64,000 nt of DNA from Flagellimonas meridianipacifica (lineage in GTDB: Bacteria; Bacteroidota; Bacteroidia; Flavobacteriales; Flavobacteriaceae). The position numbers and the translations under genes were made by a program. The DNA is taken from assembly GCF_003001695.1 (NCBI RefSeq), contig NZ_PVYX01000001.1, positions 620,001 to 684,000 of the forward strand, given 5' to 3'. Each line of letters starts with the position of its first letter. The first letter of the stretch is position 1. Shown in pieces: positions 51,937 through 60,531 of this stretch. The notes under the pieces were generated by a model. It was not told where the DNA came from and did no database searches. It saw only the letters and a program-made list of their open reading frames with translations.

Positions 51937-51966
51937 AAAAAGGCGTCTATTTGGGCGTCTTTTTTT
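51937..51966 (+). terminator. Terminator after the M16 pair
   Basis: AAAAAGGCGTC-TATTT-GGGCGTCTTTTT, an 11-bp stem with two G-U pairs and a T run, 20 nt after the M16 stop; it overlaps the 3' end of the convergent EamA gene. Confidence 0.75.
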
Positions 51967-52831
51967 TGTTTACCAAGTAAACCCCCAACAAAATAATTGC
52001 CGCTGCCAACAATTGTTGAAGCTTAAATTCTTCTCCATCCAAGATTCCCCAAAAAATCCCTACCAAAGGGATAAGATAGGTTACCGAAACCGAAAAAACC
52101 GCAGAGGATATCTGAACAAGCCGGTTGAACATAACTTTGGCTACACAGGTGCTCATAATGCAAAGGATAACGATATATCCCAATGAGCTCCAAAAGTACT
52201 TACCAGTAGTAACTTCCTGGGAGAAAAATCCGGAAAAGGGAAGAATCAAAAGTGCGGGTACAATAATTGCGGAAAAATTACCCACAGCAATTCCCATGGC
52301 CGATACATCATCAAGTTTACTCTTAATAATATTTGCGTTCGATGCATAGCAAATCGTTGCCAGAACTACGAATCCCGCATACCAATAATTTTGACTCGGA
52401 TTGATTTGGCTTTCGAAAACAACCAAACATATTGCTCCGACAAGTCCAACAATCACGCCTACTAATTGATTATGCCCAAAACTAATTCCAAAGGCAAAGA
52501 ACCCGATGAACAAGGTAAAAAGAGGTACTAGCGAATTCAGAATAGATGCTATGGCGCTATCAATCTCGGTTTGGGCAAATGCAAACAAAAACATGGGGAT
52601 AAAACTTCCCACAAAACCAGATAAGGCTACCCAAGGCCATTCTTTTTTGCTAATGGTACGAAGCGACTTGAATCCAATTATGAATAAAAAAAGACCAGCC
52701 AACACTACTCGTACAGCTCCTAGTTGTACCGGGTTAAACCCATCAAGTCCCTTTTTGATAAGGATGTAAGATGTACCCCAAATAACGGAAAGAACAAAGA
52801 GATAAATCCACTTTCTATTTTGTAGGGTCAC
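51947..52831 (-). CDS. EamA/DMT family transporter
   Basis: A 294-residue inner-membrane protein with ten spans in two EamA repeats (KWIYLFVLSVIWGTSYILIKKGLDGFNPVQLGAVRVVLAG and NYWYAGFVVLATICYASNANIIKSKL). DMT transporters export amino acids, nucleosides or metabolites; substrate unknown. It ends in the shared terminator region with the M16 genes and is divergent from the metal-type operon. Confidence 0.93.
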   Translation of the reverse strand: MTLQNRKWIYLFVLSVIWGTSYILIKKGLDGFNPVQLGAVRVVLAGLFLFIIGFKSLRTISKKEWPWVALSGFVGSFIPMFLFAFAQTEIDSAIASILNSLVPLFTLFIGFFAFGISFGHNQLVGVIVGLVGAICLVVFESQINPSQNYWYAGFVVLATICYASNANIIKSKLDDVSAMGIAVGNFSAIIVPALLILPFSGFFSQEVTTGKYFWSSLGYIVILCIMSTCVAKVMFNRLVQISSAVFSVSVTYLIPLVGIFWGILDGEEFKLQQLLAAAIILLGVYLVNKKKTPK

Positions 52832-52890
52832 CTTAGAAATTTAAAGTGCAAAAGTGCGGTATATTTGAGAGAATTTGAGCTTTTGTGCCT

Positions 52891-52898
52891 TATTTTTG
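52891..52898 (+). promoter_or_regulatory. Promoter -7 box of the metal-type operon
   Basis: TATTTTTG, a perfect TAnnTTTG box, 20 nt before the TTG start codon at 52918; predicted transcript start about 52905. Confidence 0.5.
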
Positions 52899-52917
52899 TC
52901 ACCCAAATCCCATTTGA

Positions 52918-53292
52918 TTGAAGAACTTCATCGTATATAGTTTTGTTCTGCTCTATGTCATTGCAATGACACGACCCATCCTTCCCTTGATGGAATTCAT
53001 TATATACGAGGATTACATTGCTGAGTTTTTGTGTGTTAATAAGGACAATAAAGAGCTTCAATGTAATGGAAAATGCTATTTGATGCAGATGCTTCAGGAA
53101 CAAAATGAGGATAAAAAACAAAATCTTCCCAAGATTGCGATGGAGGAGTATCCTATTGGATTTGTGCAATTACCTGATTTTATTTCAGAAAAGTTCTTAA
53201 AGGTTCATGACGAACAAAGGTTCAAATACATGAATCCTTACAGTTATATCTTCTCATCCGAAAGTTTTCATCCCCCAAGTATTTCTTGTTGA
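52918..53292 (+). CDS. Small CxxxC-type membrane-anchored protein, TTG start
   Basis: A 124-residue protein with an N-terminal hydrophobic segment (FIVYSFVLLYVIAMTRPILPLMEF) and three cysteines in EFLCVNKDNKELQCNGKCYLMQMLQEQ (Cys39, Cys49, Cys53); this CxxxC-with-GK pattern recurs in a Bacteroidota family beside metal-associated outer-membrane genes. The start is TTG at 52918; the first ATG lies inside the hydrophobic segment. It opens a run of five same-strand genes. Confidence 0.72.
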   Translation: MKNFIVYSFVLLYVIAMTRPILPLMEFIIYEDYIAEFLCVNKDNKELQCNGKCYLMQMLQEQNEDKKQNLPKIAMEEYPIGFVQLPDFISEKFLKVHDEQRFKYMNPYSYIFSSESFHPPSISC

Positions 53293-53387
53293 TTTTTCTT
53301 GTTCACGCCAATTAATAGGGAACCTGCCAACGGTTCTCCAAGTTTTTGATTGGTATTAATCAAATAATACACTTTTAAAACAATACA

Positions 53388-54407
53388 ATGAAATACTATT
53401 TATCCATCATTGCAATGATGGCTGCTTTTGCATTTTATGCACAAGAAACTACTAATACTGCACAAAAATGGTCCGCAGGAAGACCAGACGGACACGCTCC
53501 AATTCCCGTAATGGGAGACCATATGCACGGAAAGGGAGAATGGATGTTCTCCTACCGATATATGTATATGAACATGGAAGACCTAAAACAAGGCAGCGAC
53601 GATGCCTCCTTTGGTGATGCCCTAGAAAACTATATGGTAACCCCCACAGAAATGCCCATGAACATGCACATGTTGGGAGCAATGTTCGCCCCAAGCGATA
53701 AAATCACCGTAATGGCCATGTTCAATTACTTATCCATGGAGATGGACCATGTAACCCGAATGGGCGGAACATTCATAACGGAGGCTAGTGGTTTTGGTGA
53801 CATCCAAATTTCCGGATTGTACCGATTCTTCAATCAAAATCAGCAAACCCTGCACGGGCAGTTGGGCTTCTCCATTCCAACGGGAAGCATCACAGAAAGT
53901 GACGTTACTCCAGCTTCGGCACCCAACGAAACAGAACTGCCCTACCCCATGCAAATTGGAAGTGGCACATTTGATACCAATTTGGCCCTTACCTATTTAG
54001 GTCAAGGTGAAATCAATTCATGGGGTGTTCAACTCAGGGGGATTTTTCGATTTGGTGAAAATGATAGGGAGTTCCGCTATGGAAATCGATATAGCCTCAA
54101 TAACTGGTTTGCAATCAAAGCTGCAGATTGGCTAAGTTTTTCGGCAAGGTTGGAAGGACTTATTGTCGGTGAAATTGAGGGAGAAGACCCTAACCTCAAT
54201 CCTATGATGGTGATTACAGCCGATACTGAGAACTCTGGGGGAAACTTTGTGAACGGTGGATTGGGCTTTAACATCTACATTCCATCAGGAGCTTTAAAAA
54301 ATCTCCGATTCGGTTTTGAAGTGGCATCACCAATTTATCAGGATGTCAATGGAATTCAGCTAAGAACCAGAGAGACCCTGACTTTGGGAACCCAATATGC
54401 ATTTTAG
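53388..54407 (+). CDS. Met/His-rich outer-membrane beta-barrel protein
   Basis: A 339-residue protein with a signal peptide ending FYAQ. The start of the mature protein is unusually rich in methionine and histidine (HAPIPVMGDHMHGKGEWMFSYRY; YMYMNMEDLK), a composition found in copper-handling proteins, and the rest alternates amphipathic strands, ending LGTQYAF, as a beta barrel. It lies between the CxxxC protein and a TonB receptor. Copper binding is inferred from composition. Confidence 0.8.
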   Translation: MKYYLSIIAMMAAFAFYAQETTNTAQKWSAGRPDGHAPIPVMGDHMHGKGEWMFSYRYMYMNMEDLKQGSDDASFGDALENYMVTPTEMPMNMHMLGAMFAPSDKITVMAMFNYLSMEMDHVTRMGGTFITEASGFGDIQISGLYRFFNQNQQTLHGQLGFSIPTGSITESDVTPASAPNETELPYPMQIGSGTFDTNLALTYLGQGEINSWGVQLRGIFRFGENDREFRYGNRYSLNNWFAIKAADWLSFSARLEGLIVGEIEGEDPNLNPMMVITADTENSGGNFVNGGLGFNIYIPSGALKNLRFGFEVASPIYQDVNGIQLRTRETLTLGTQYAF

Positions 54408-54410
54408 GCT

Positions 54411-56819
54411 TTGTACATGAAAAAAAAGCTGATTTTGATGCTCGCTTTCATTTCATTTTTGACAGGAGCGGCACAAACTGTGCTTAAGGGTACGGTAAAA
54501 GATGCTAAAAACAAACCTATTGCATTGGCAAACATCAAGGTTTTGAACAGCAGTTTAGGTACTGCAACCAATAGCAAGGGTGAATTTTTATTGGAAATCA
54601 ATTCTAAGGTAGAAACCATTGTGATTTCTGCCTTAGGTTTTGCGACTCAAACCGTAGTATTCGAAGGTGACTCTGAACTGACCGTTATTCTTTTGGAAGA
54701 AACTACCGTTTTGGGAGATGTAGTCGTATCGGCCCGAAAACGAGAGGAAGCATTGGTTACTTCTCCCATTTCTGTGAGTTCATTGGATAGTAAGACCATA
54801 GAAGATACTCAAACTTGGGATTTGGGAGGTCTTACAGCCATTGTCCCAAACTATCTTTATCAAGAGTCTGGGGTACCTTTTCAGGCGATTCAATCTATAC
54901 GAGGGATACAGGTTTTTAGTGAAAACCCTGCAGTGGCCACCTATATTGACGATGTGAATCAATTGGATATTCTTGCCAATGGTTTTGCGCTAACGGATAT
55001 TGAACGGATTGAGGTCTTAAGAGGACCACAGGGCACCTTGTTTGGAAGAAATGCCATGGGTGGGGTGATTAACATAACTACCAAGCAACCAACAAACACA
55101 ACAGAAGGTTTTGCTGAAATTGGTTTTGGTAATCTGGGTTTAAACCGACACTCTATTGCATTGAAAACACCCTTGATAAAAGACAGGCTTTTCTTTGGTT
55201 TTTCAGGTTTGTTTCAAAACAGAAATGGCTATTGGGAAAATGATGCCTCTTTGGCTTTTGTACCAAATCCATCTTTGGATGGGGAAACCGTGGGGGATTT
55301 TAGAAACTTGTATGGAAATCTTAGCTTAAAATGGTTGGCATCAGAAAAGCTAGCCTTTTCATTGAATGTGAAATCACAAAAAGACTGGTCCGATGCAACG
55401 GGATTTTTTGTCTCACAACCCAATGAGGAAATCGCTTTCGAAAATCCGGACAAAATCTATTTGAGCCGATTGGGAAGTCATAATAGGAACATAGTCAATA
55501 CAGCTTTGGTTGGCAAATACTATGGTAAAAACTATACCCTTAGCTTCATCGCCACGTATCAAAACATAGTTTTGGCATTTGAGGATATTGACTTTCCTGG
55601 ATTTTTCCACTCTTTCGTTGATGATGAAATTGGAGAGAAACTTCCCCCTCAAGAAGTATGGAGTCAAGAAATAAGAATCAATTCGACCGATGCAGACTCT
55701 AAATGGCAATATACTGGTGGAATCTTTGGATTTTCTCAAAAAGCTTTCGAGCCTTCCACAAATCTTGCTCAGGAATTAACCGATGGCGAAGCCGATTTCC
55801 TTCAATTACCAAGAGGGTCGAACATCATTTTCCGAAATGAAGGACTAAATCAGGGTTTTGCAGCCTTCGGTGAACTCAGTATTGCAATCGGCAATGGATT
55901 TGAACTAACGGGAGGTCTACGATATGATTTTGAGGAACGGGAAGCCACTTTTAATGGTTTCGGAGATTTAATATTTCTGGATGATGAACTCATTGAAAAT
56001 GCTCAAGAAGTAACGGAAAAAGGAAGCTATTCTGCCTTATCACCAAAACTGGCTTTCTCTTTTACACCTAACAATTATTCCAATTTGTATGTAAGCTATA
56101 ATCGAGGGTTTCGAGCTGGCGGGATAAATGCGCAGCGATTGCCAGAGGGTATTGATCAAACATTTGACCCTGAGTATTCGAATAACTTTGAGTTGGGCTA
56201 TAAATTAAACTCAATGGATAACAGATTTAGGTTGGGTGCTACGGCCTTTTATATTGATTGGACAGACCTTCAATTCTTTAACCTTGTTGCATTGTCCACG
56301 TTTGCTCGGGAGAACGTTGGAGATGCCACATCTATGGGTTTAGAACTTGAAACTTCATTAATCCCAGTAAATGGTCTTGAACTTGATGCCAGTTTTGGGT
56401 ATAACTATACGGAATATGAAGACTTTGTTTTGGTTAGGCAGGATTTTGTTTCAGGTGAGGAGATACGAACCGATATCAGCGGCAACTCCCTAAGCAATGC
56501 TCCGGAATATACGTTGTTCTTGGGAGCACAGTATGGAACACGTATTTCGAGTGAATTAAGAGCCACCGTAAGAGGTGAACTCAGGAGTATTGGCAACTAC
56601 TTTACCGACATTCAAAATACGTTGGAGCAGCCTTCTTACAACTTGGTGAATGCCCGTATATCTTTTGAATATAAAAACTATCAATTGATCTTTTGGGGTC
56701 AAAATCTTACAGATGAAACCTATCTCGCTTTTGGAAATGCAGACACAAGTTTCGGAAGCAGAAATGTTAGGACAGCTGCCCCTTTGACTTTTGGCAGTAC
56801 CCTTAGCTACAGATTTTAA
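54411..56819 (+). CDS. TonB-dependent receptor of the metal-type operon
   Basis: An 802-residue outer-membrane receptor with signal peptide (KKKLILMLAFISFLTGAAQ), a CarboxypepD-regulatory-like domain (about 20-105), a plug domain (about 110-225, SVSSLDSKTIEDTQTWDLGGL; RIEVLRGPQGTLFGRNAMGGVINI) and a barrel ending TFGSTLSYRF. The plug motif IEVLRGPQGTLFGRNAMGG is typical of metal-complex (siderophore-type) receptors. The start could be the ATG at 54411 or 54417. Closely packed with the flanking genes. Confidence 0.93.
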   Translation: MYMKKKLILMLAFISFLTGAAQTVLKGTVKDAKNKPIALANIKVLNSSLGTATNSKGEFLLEINSKVETIVISALGFATQTVVFEGDSELTVILLEETTVLGDVVVSARKREEALVTSPISVSSLDSKTIEDTQTWDLGGLTAIVPNYLYQESGVPFQAIQSIRGIQVFSENPAVATYIDDVNQLDILANGFALTDIERIEVLRGPQGTLFGRNAMGGVINITTKQPTNTTEGFAEIGFGNLGLNRHSIALKTPLIKDRLFFGFSGLFQNRNGYWENDASLAFVPNPSLDGETVGDFRNLYGNLSLKWLASEKLAFSLNVKSQKDWSDATGFFVSQPNEEIAFENPDKIYLSRLGSHNRNIVNTALVGKYYGKNYTLSFIATYQNIVLAFEDIDFPGFFHSFVDDEIGEKLPPQEVWSQEIRINSTDADSKWQYTGGIFGFSQKAFEPSTNLAQELTDGEADFLQLPRGSNIIFRNEGLNQGFAAFGELSIAIGNGFELTGGLRYDFEEREATFNGFGDLIFLDDELIENAQEVTEKGSYSALSPKLAFSFTPNNYSNLYVSYNRGFRAGGINAQRLPEGIDQTFDPEYSNNFELGYKLNSMDNRFRLGATAFYIDWTDLQFFNLVALSTFARENVGDATSMGLELETSLIPVNGLELDASFGYNYTEYEDFVLVRQDFVSGEEIRTDISGNSLSNAPEYTLFLGAQYGTRISSELRATVRGELRSIGNYFTDIQNTLEQPSYNLVNARISFEYKNYQLIFWGQNLTDETYLAFGNADTSFGSRNVRTAAPLTFGSTLSYRF

Positions 56820-56835
56820 TTAAAAACAACATAAA

Positions 56836-57708
56836 ATGAAATTATTAACAACAGTGTTGGTTGCGATGCTAATACTTTCCTGCAAAGACCATCAAGTAAC
56901 TACTAACACTTCCGAAGAGAAAAAAGAAGAGATGGGAAGTACCAAAAACAGAAATGTGAAACCGGACGGAAGCTTTTATTCCGATGAAGAGTTGGAAGCC
57001 ATGGGCCATGCCGAATCAATGGCCATACTATATGAAGTACCCACTGATACGGTAAAAACTATAGGATTTCTTCTATATGACGGTTTTTTTACCATGGATG
57101 CTATGGGGCCTCTTTCAGTGTTGAACAGTATGTATCCTACTGAAAAAATTCTTATTGGGAGAACTAAAGGAAAAATAGTGAGCAGCGATAAGGTAACCTT
57201 TCATGTGGATTATAGCATAGAGGACATTGACCAATTGGATATGCTTGTGATTCCGGGGGGATTTATAGAAACCTATCAAGCCACCAAAGACGAAGAGCTT
57301 TTGCAATGGATTCGCAAAATTGATGATAACAGCAAATACACGGTAAGCGTGTGTACTGGAGCTTGGATTATGGGCGCTGCAGGTTTACTTGAAGGCAAAA
57401 AAGCCACTACACACTGGTATCGAGCTGAAGAAAATCTTGCAAAGTATGGCGCCCAATTTGTTGAAAAACGTTTTGTAAATGATGGCAAATATTGGACCAG
57501 TGCTGGCGTTTCTGCAGGAATCGATATGAGCTTGGCCCTTGTTGACCAGATTCTAGGAAGAAACTATGCCGAATTTATCACCCTGAATCTTGAGTACGAC
57601 CCCCAACCTCCTTTTGAAGGGGGGCATCCCAAAAAAACGGATAGGGTCGTTAGCGCGATGATGGAAAAGATGTTCGATGAAGGGCTAGCCCCATATCTTG
57701 AAAAGTAA
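56836..57708 (+). CDS. DJ-1/PfpI family lipoprotein
   Basis: A 290-residue protein with a lipobox (MLILSC, Cys16) and an acidic linker, then a DJ-1/PfpI domain (about 70-280): IGFLLYDGFFTMDAMGPLSVL, LVIPGGFIE and the nucleophile elbow YTVSVCTGAWIMG (Cys173) with a following TTHW. DJ-1 family members are normally cytosolic; here the signal places it in the periplasm or outer membrane. It is coupled to the TonB receptor (16 nt) and overlaps the next gene by 11 nt. Confidence 0.88.
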   Translation: MKLLTTVLVAMLILSCKDHQVTTNTSEEKKEEMGSTKNRNVKPDGSFYSDEELEAMGHAESMAILYEVPTDTVKTIGFLLYDGFFTMDAMGPLSVLNSMYPTEKILIGRTKGKIVSSDKVTFHVDYSIEDIDQLDMLVIPGGFIETYQATKDEELLQWIRKIDDNSKYTVSVCTGAWIMGAAGLLEGKKATTHWYRAEENLAKYGAQFVEKRFVNDGKYWTSAGVSAGIDMSLALVDQILGRNYAEFITLNLEYDPQPPFEGGHPKKTDRVVSAMMEKMFDEGLAPYLEK

Positions 57709-58153
57709 TAGATTTGAAAAAACCGATTGGAAAATGAAACAGATTATAATTTTAGCTCTTTTGGTAGTCTTCACCATGAGCTGCAAAGAAAAAAAAGAAA
57801 CTCCTGAAGGACCTACCCAAATGGAAGAGGTAATGGCAATTCATGATGAGGTAATGCCTAAAATGGGAAAGCTAGGGAAAATGGTAGGCGAGCTTAAAAG
57901 TAAAGTTGATACTACTGAGGCAGGCCAACAATATCAAGCTGCGATGAAAGACCTGCAAGATGCCAACAAAGCTATGATGGATTGGATGATGAATTTTGGC
58001 AACCGCTTTGATTCTGATGAGATATTGGAAGGAAAAGCTCTAACTGAACAAAAACAGGTATGGCTAAATGAAGAGGAAGAAAAGGTAAAGGCGCTACGTG
58101 AACAAATAAATCAGAGCCTTGAAAAGGCTGAAGCCCTCTTGAAACAACAATAG
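57698..58153 (+). CDS. Small helical lipoprotein
   Basis: A 151-residue protein; the preferred start is the ATG at 57734 (MKQIIILALLVVFTMSCKEK, lipobox TMSC), which gives a proper lipoprotein signal, while the frame opens at 57698. The mature part is a charged helical bundle (MEEVMAIHDEVMPKMGKLGKMVGELKSKVDTTEAGQQYQAAMKDLQDANKAMMDWMMNF), found in Flavobacteriia as an uncharacterised lipoprotein family. Last gene of the metal-type operon; it converges with gldD. Confidence 0.78.
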   Translation: MKSNRFEKTDWKMKQIIILALLVVFTMSCKEKKETPEGPTQMEEVMAIHDEVMPKMGKLGKMVGELKSKVDTTEAGQQYQAAMKDLQDANKAMMDWMMNFGNRFDSDEILEGKALTEQKQVWLNEEEEKVKALREQINQSLEKAEALLKQQ

Positions 58154-58155
58154 TT

Positions 58156-58713
58156 TTAGTTTTTCCAGCTAAGACTCTCCATGATTTTTCTAATATCCTT
58201 TTGGAGATATATTGCGGCGGGAAGAATGGAATCGTAGTTTGGTTTTGCATAGAAATACAAAGAGCCTGTAACAAAGTGAGAGGTACTGTCAGTCACATAA
58301 AATTGGGATTGTGAGGCGGCATTACCGCTTACTTCATAGAACATCCCATAGACCTTATCGCCTGGGTTGATGAAAGGTTGTTCCAAAATATTATCCGCCT
58401 TCACTACATGTTCATAGGACAGTTTCTGGGCGTCAACAAGCAGCGTATCAAGATTGCTTTCTACTTTTTTGTATGTTAGATAGATTGAACCCTTCATTGA
58501 GGGATAATCCAGAACCAAAGAACAGTCCTTGTTTTCTTTGACGAAGGCAATGTCATTCTTATCAAAAGTAAAAACACAATCTGAATTTAGTTTTTGATAA
58601 GATGCTTCTGGATAGTCCAAACGCAACATAGCCTTGGGTTTTGGCAGCACATCGCCCTTGCATCCAAGAGCTAAAACAATACTAAAGGCATAAATAAGGA
58701 GTCTAACTCTCAT
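58156..58713 (-). CDS. gldD: Gliding motility lipoprotein GldD
   Basis: A 185-residue lipoprotein (lipobox ALGC, Cys18) with KAMLRLDYPEASYQKL, YPSMKGSIYLTYKKV and SGNAASQSQFYVTDSTSHFVTGSLYFYAKPNYDS, the GldD family sequence. GldD is needed for gliding motility and the type IX secretion machinery in Flavobacterium johnsoniae. It overlaps gldE by 11 nt. Presence fits a Bacteroidota with T9SS genes elsewhere. Confidence 0.95.
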   Translation of the reverse strand: MRVRLLIYAFSIVLALGCKGDVLPKPKAMLRLDYPEASYQKLNSDCVFTFDKNDIAFVKENKDCSLVLDYPSMKGSIYLTYKKVESNLDTLLVDAQKLSYEHVVKADNILEQPFINPGDKVYGMFYEVSGNAASQSQFYVTDSTSHFVTGSLYFYAKPNYDSILPAAIYLQKDIRKIMESLSWKN

Positions 58714-60031
58714 TGGGCAAAGTGAACTTAATTCGTTTTAATCGTTTTTTATCCAAGCTTTCCACCACAAACTGATAGTTTTTGAAAAATACTTTTTCTC
58801 CTCTTTTTGGAAAACTTCCAGAAATCTCCAAAACAAAGCCCGCAATGGTTTCCGATTCCCCTTTTTGATCCTCAAATTCGTCTTCATCTTCAATCTTTAC
58901 CACCCTGTAGAAATCCTTTAAGGTAGTCTTCCCGTCAAAGACATAATTAAAATCGTCCAATTTGGAAAAAATCAAATCCTCATCATCGAATTCATCGCTG
59001 ATATCCCCAACAATTTCTTCAATGATATCTTCCAAAGTTACAATTCCTGAAGTTCCTCCGTACTCATCCACCACAACTGCCAAATGATTCTTCTTCTCCT
59101 GAAACTCGAGTAGAAGGTCATCCAATTTTTTATTTTCCGGAACAAAATAGGGTTCTCGAATCAAAGACATCCAATTGAAGCTTTTTCGTTCCAAATAGGG
59201 CAATAAATCCTTAACATATAGGACTCCTAGAACATTGTCCATACTTTCCGAAAAGACCGGAATACGTGAATACCCGTTCTTTTTTATTTCAGAAATAACC
59301 TCGGGAAACTTCATTTCCTCGTTAAGGGCAAAAATATCAATTCGAGGGCGCATTACTTGTTTGGTGTCCGTGTTACCAAAGCTTACTATACCTTCGAGTA
59401 TCTTTTTTTCTTCCTTAGTTGTATCTCCTTCTGATGCCAGTTCCAAGGCCTGGGATAAGTGATCTACTCCAAAATTGGATTTTTGTCTCCCCAACTTGTC
59501 CTGTAAAAAAACCGTGGCTGAACTCATGGGAGAACTAAAAGGTGTTAAAACCACACTTAGTGCACGCAGAGGTCTTGACATAAGTGTTGAGAACTGTTTT
59601 TTGTTTCGATTGGCATAAATCTTTGGAAGAATCTCCCCAAACATCAAAATCAAAAAGGTAGCAACAATGACCTCGAGTAAAAAACGTACGGATACTACTC
59701 CAAATAAGGTCTGGTTTATTTCCGAAAAGAGCGTATTTCCTATAGAACTAAACAAAAGGACAATACCAATGTTTATGGCATTATTGGTAACAAGAATAGT
59801 GGCCAAGAGTTTTTTAGGCTTGTCCAAAAGCCTGTTTATCATCGCCCCACTTGATTCATTCTCTTCTTCAAGTTCATTCAAATCTGTTGGGGAAAGTCCG
59901 AACAAGGCGACTTCCGCACCAGAAATAAGTGCCGAAAAGCACAATAAAACAAGTAGTACAATGACTTTTACACTAAAAACTCCGCTGTAAGCGAACAATG
60001 CAATGGACAAGCAATACGGGTCAGGGTCCAA
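58703..60031 (-). CDS. gldE: Gliding motility-associated protein GldE (CNNM/CBS family)
   Basis: A 442-residue membrane protein: DUF21/CNNM spans (about residues 1-190), paired CBS domains (about 205-325, MRPRIDIFALNEEMKFPEVISEIKKNGYSRIPVF; VVVDEYGGTSGIVTLEDIIEEIVGDI) and a CorC/HlyC domain at the C-terminus. In Flavobacterium GldE lies upstream of gldD and assists gliding; other CNNM proteins move divalent cations. Its gene overlaps gldD and follows ssb. Confidence 0.95.
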   Translation of the reverse strand: MDPDPYCLSIALFAYSGVFSVKVIVLLVLLCFSALISGAEVALFGLSPTDLNELEEENESSGAMINRLLDKPKKLLATILVTNNAINIGIVLLFSSIGNTLFSEINQTLFGVVSVRFLLEVIVATFLILMFGEILPKIYANRNKKQFSTLMSRPLRALSVVLTPFSSPMSSATVFLQDKLGRQKSNFGVDHLSQALELASEGDTTKEEKKILEGIVSFGNTDTKQVMRPRIDIFALNEEMKFPEVISEIKKNGYSRIPVFSESMDNVLGVLYVKDLLPYLERKSFNWMSLIREPYFVPENKKLDDLLLEFQEKKNHLAVVVDEYGGTSGIVTLEDIIEEIVGDISDEFDDEDLIFSKLDDFNYVFDGKTTLKDFYRVVKIEDEDEFEDQKGESETIAGFVLEISGSFPKRGEKVFFKNYQFVVESLDKKRLKRIKFTLPNES

Positions 60032-60055
60032 GTTAGTAGTATTTAAATCTTTCTT

Positions 60056-60508
60056 TTAGAAGGGTAAATCATCATCTTCTACACTCTCCTCAGCGGCTGG
60101 GGCAGCAGGTTGGGTTGGTTGAACCGGAGCATTGGCAACAGAAGGTTGGGAAGGGTTCGTCATTCCTTCTTTGTTTGTTGAAAGAAAAGTGAAATCCTGA
60201 ACATGAACCTCAGTAGTGTAGCGTGTATTTCCGTCCTCTCCTTGCCATTGTCTGTTTTTCAGTCTTCCTTCGAGATAGACTTTATCTCCCTTGCTAAGGT
60301 ATTTTTCACATATTTCGGCCGCTTTATTGCGCACCACAATGTTGTGCCAATCCGTGTTGGTTACCTTCTCGCCGGTTTGTCTATTGGTATAGGTCTCATT
60401 GGTCGCCAGTGGAAAGCGGGCTATACAATTACCTCCTTCAAAATAGTGGATTTTAACCTCATCTCCCAAGTGGCCAATTAGCATCACTTTATTTAATGTT
60501 CCGCTCAT
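60056..60508 (-). CDS. ssb: Single-stranded DNA-binding protein
   Basis: A 150-residue SSB: SGTLNKVMLIGHLGDEVKIHYFEGGNCIARFPLATNETY, WHNIVVRNKAAEICEKYLSKGDKVYLEGRLKNRQWQ (OB fold), a Pro/Gln/Ala-rich linker and the acidic tip EDDDLPF that binds partner proteins. It binds ssDNA in replication and repair. Located between mutY and gldE, the usual Flavobacteriia order. Confidence 0.97.
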   Translation of the reverse strand: MSGTLNKVMLIGHLGDEVKIHYFEGGNCIARFPLATNETYTNRQTGEKVTNTDWHNIVVRNKAAEICEKYLSKGDKVYLEGRLKNRQWQGEDGNTRYTTEVHVQDFTFLSTNKEGMTNPSQPSVANAPVQPTQPAAPAAEESVEDDDLPF

Positions 60509-60531
60509 AACTTTTCAATTGGACAAAGGTA

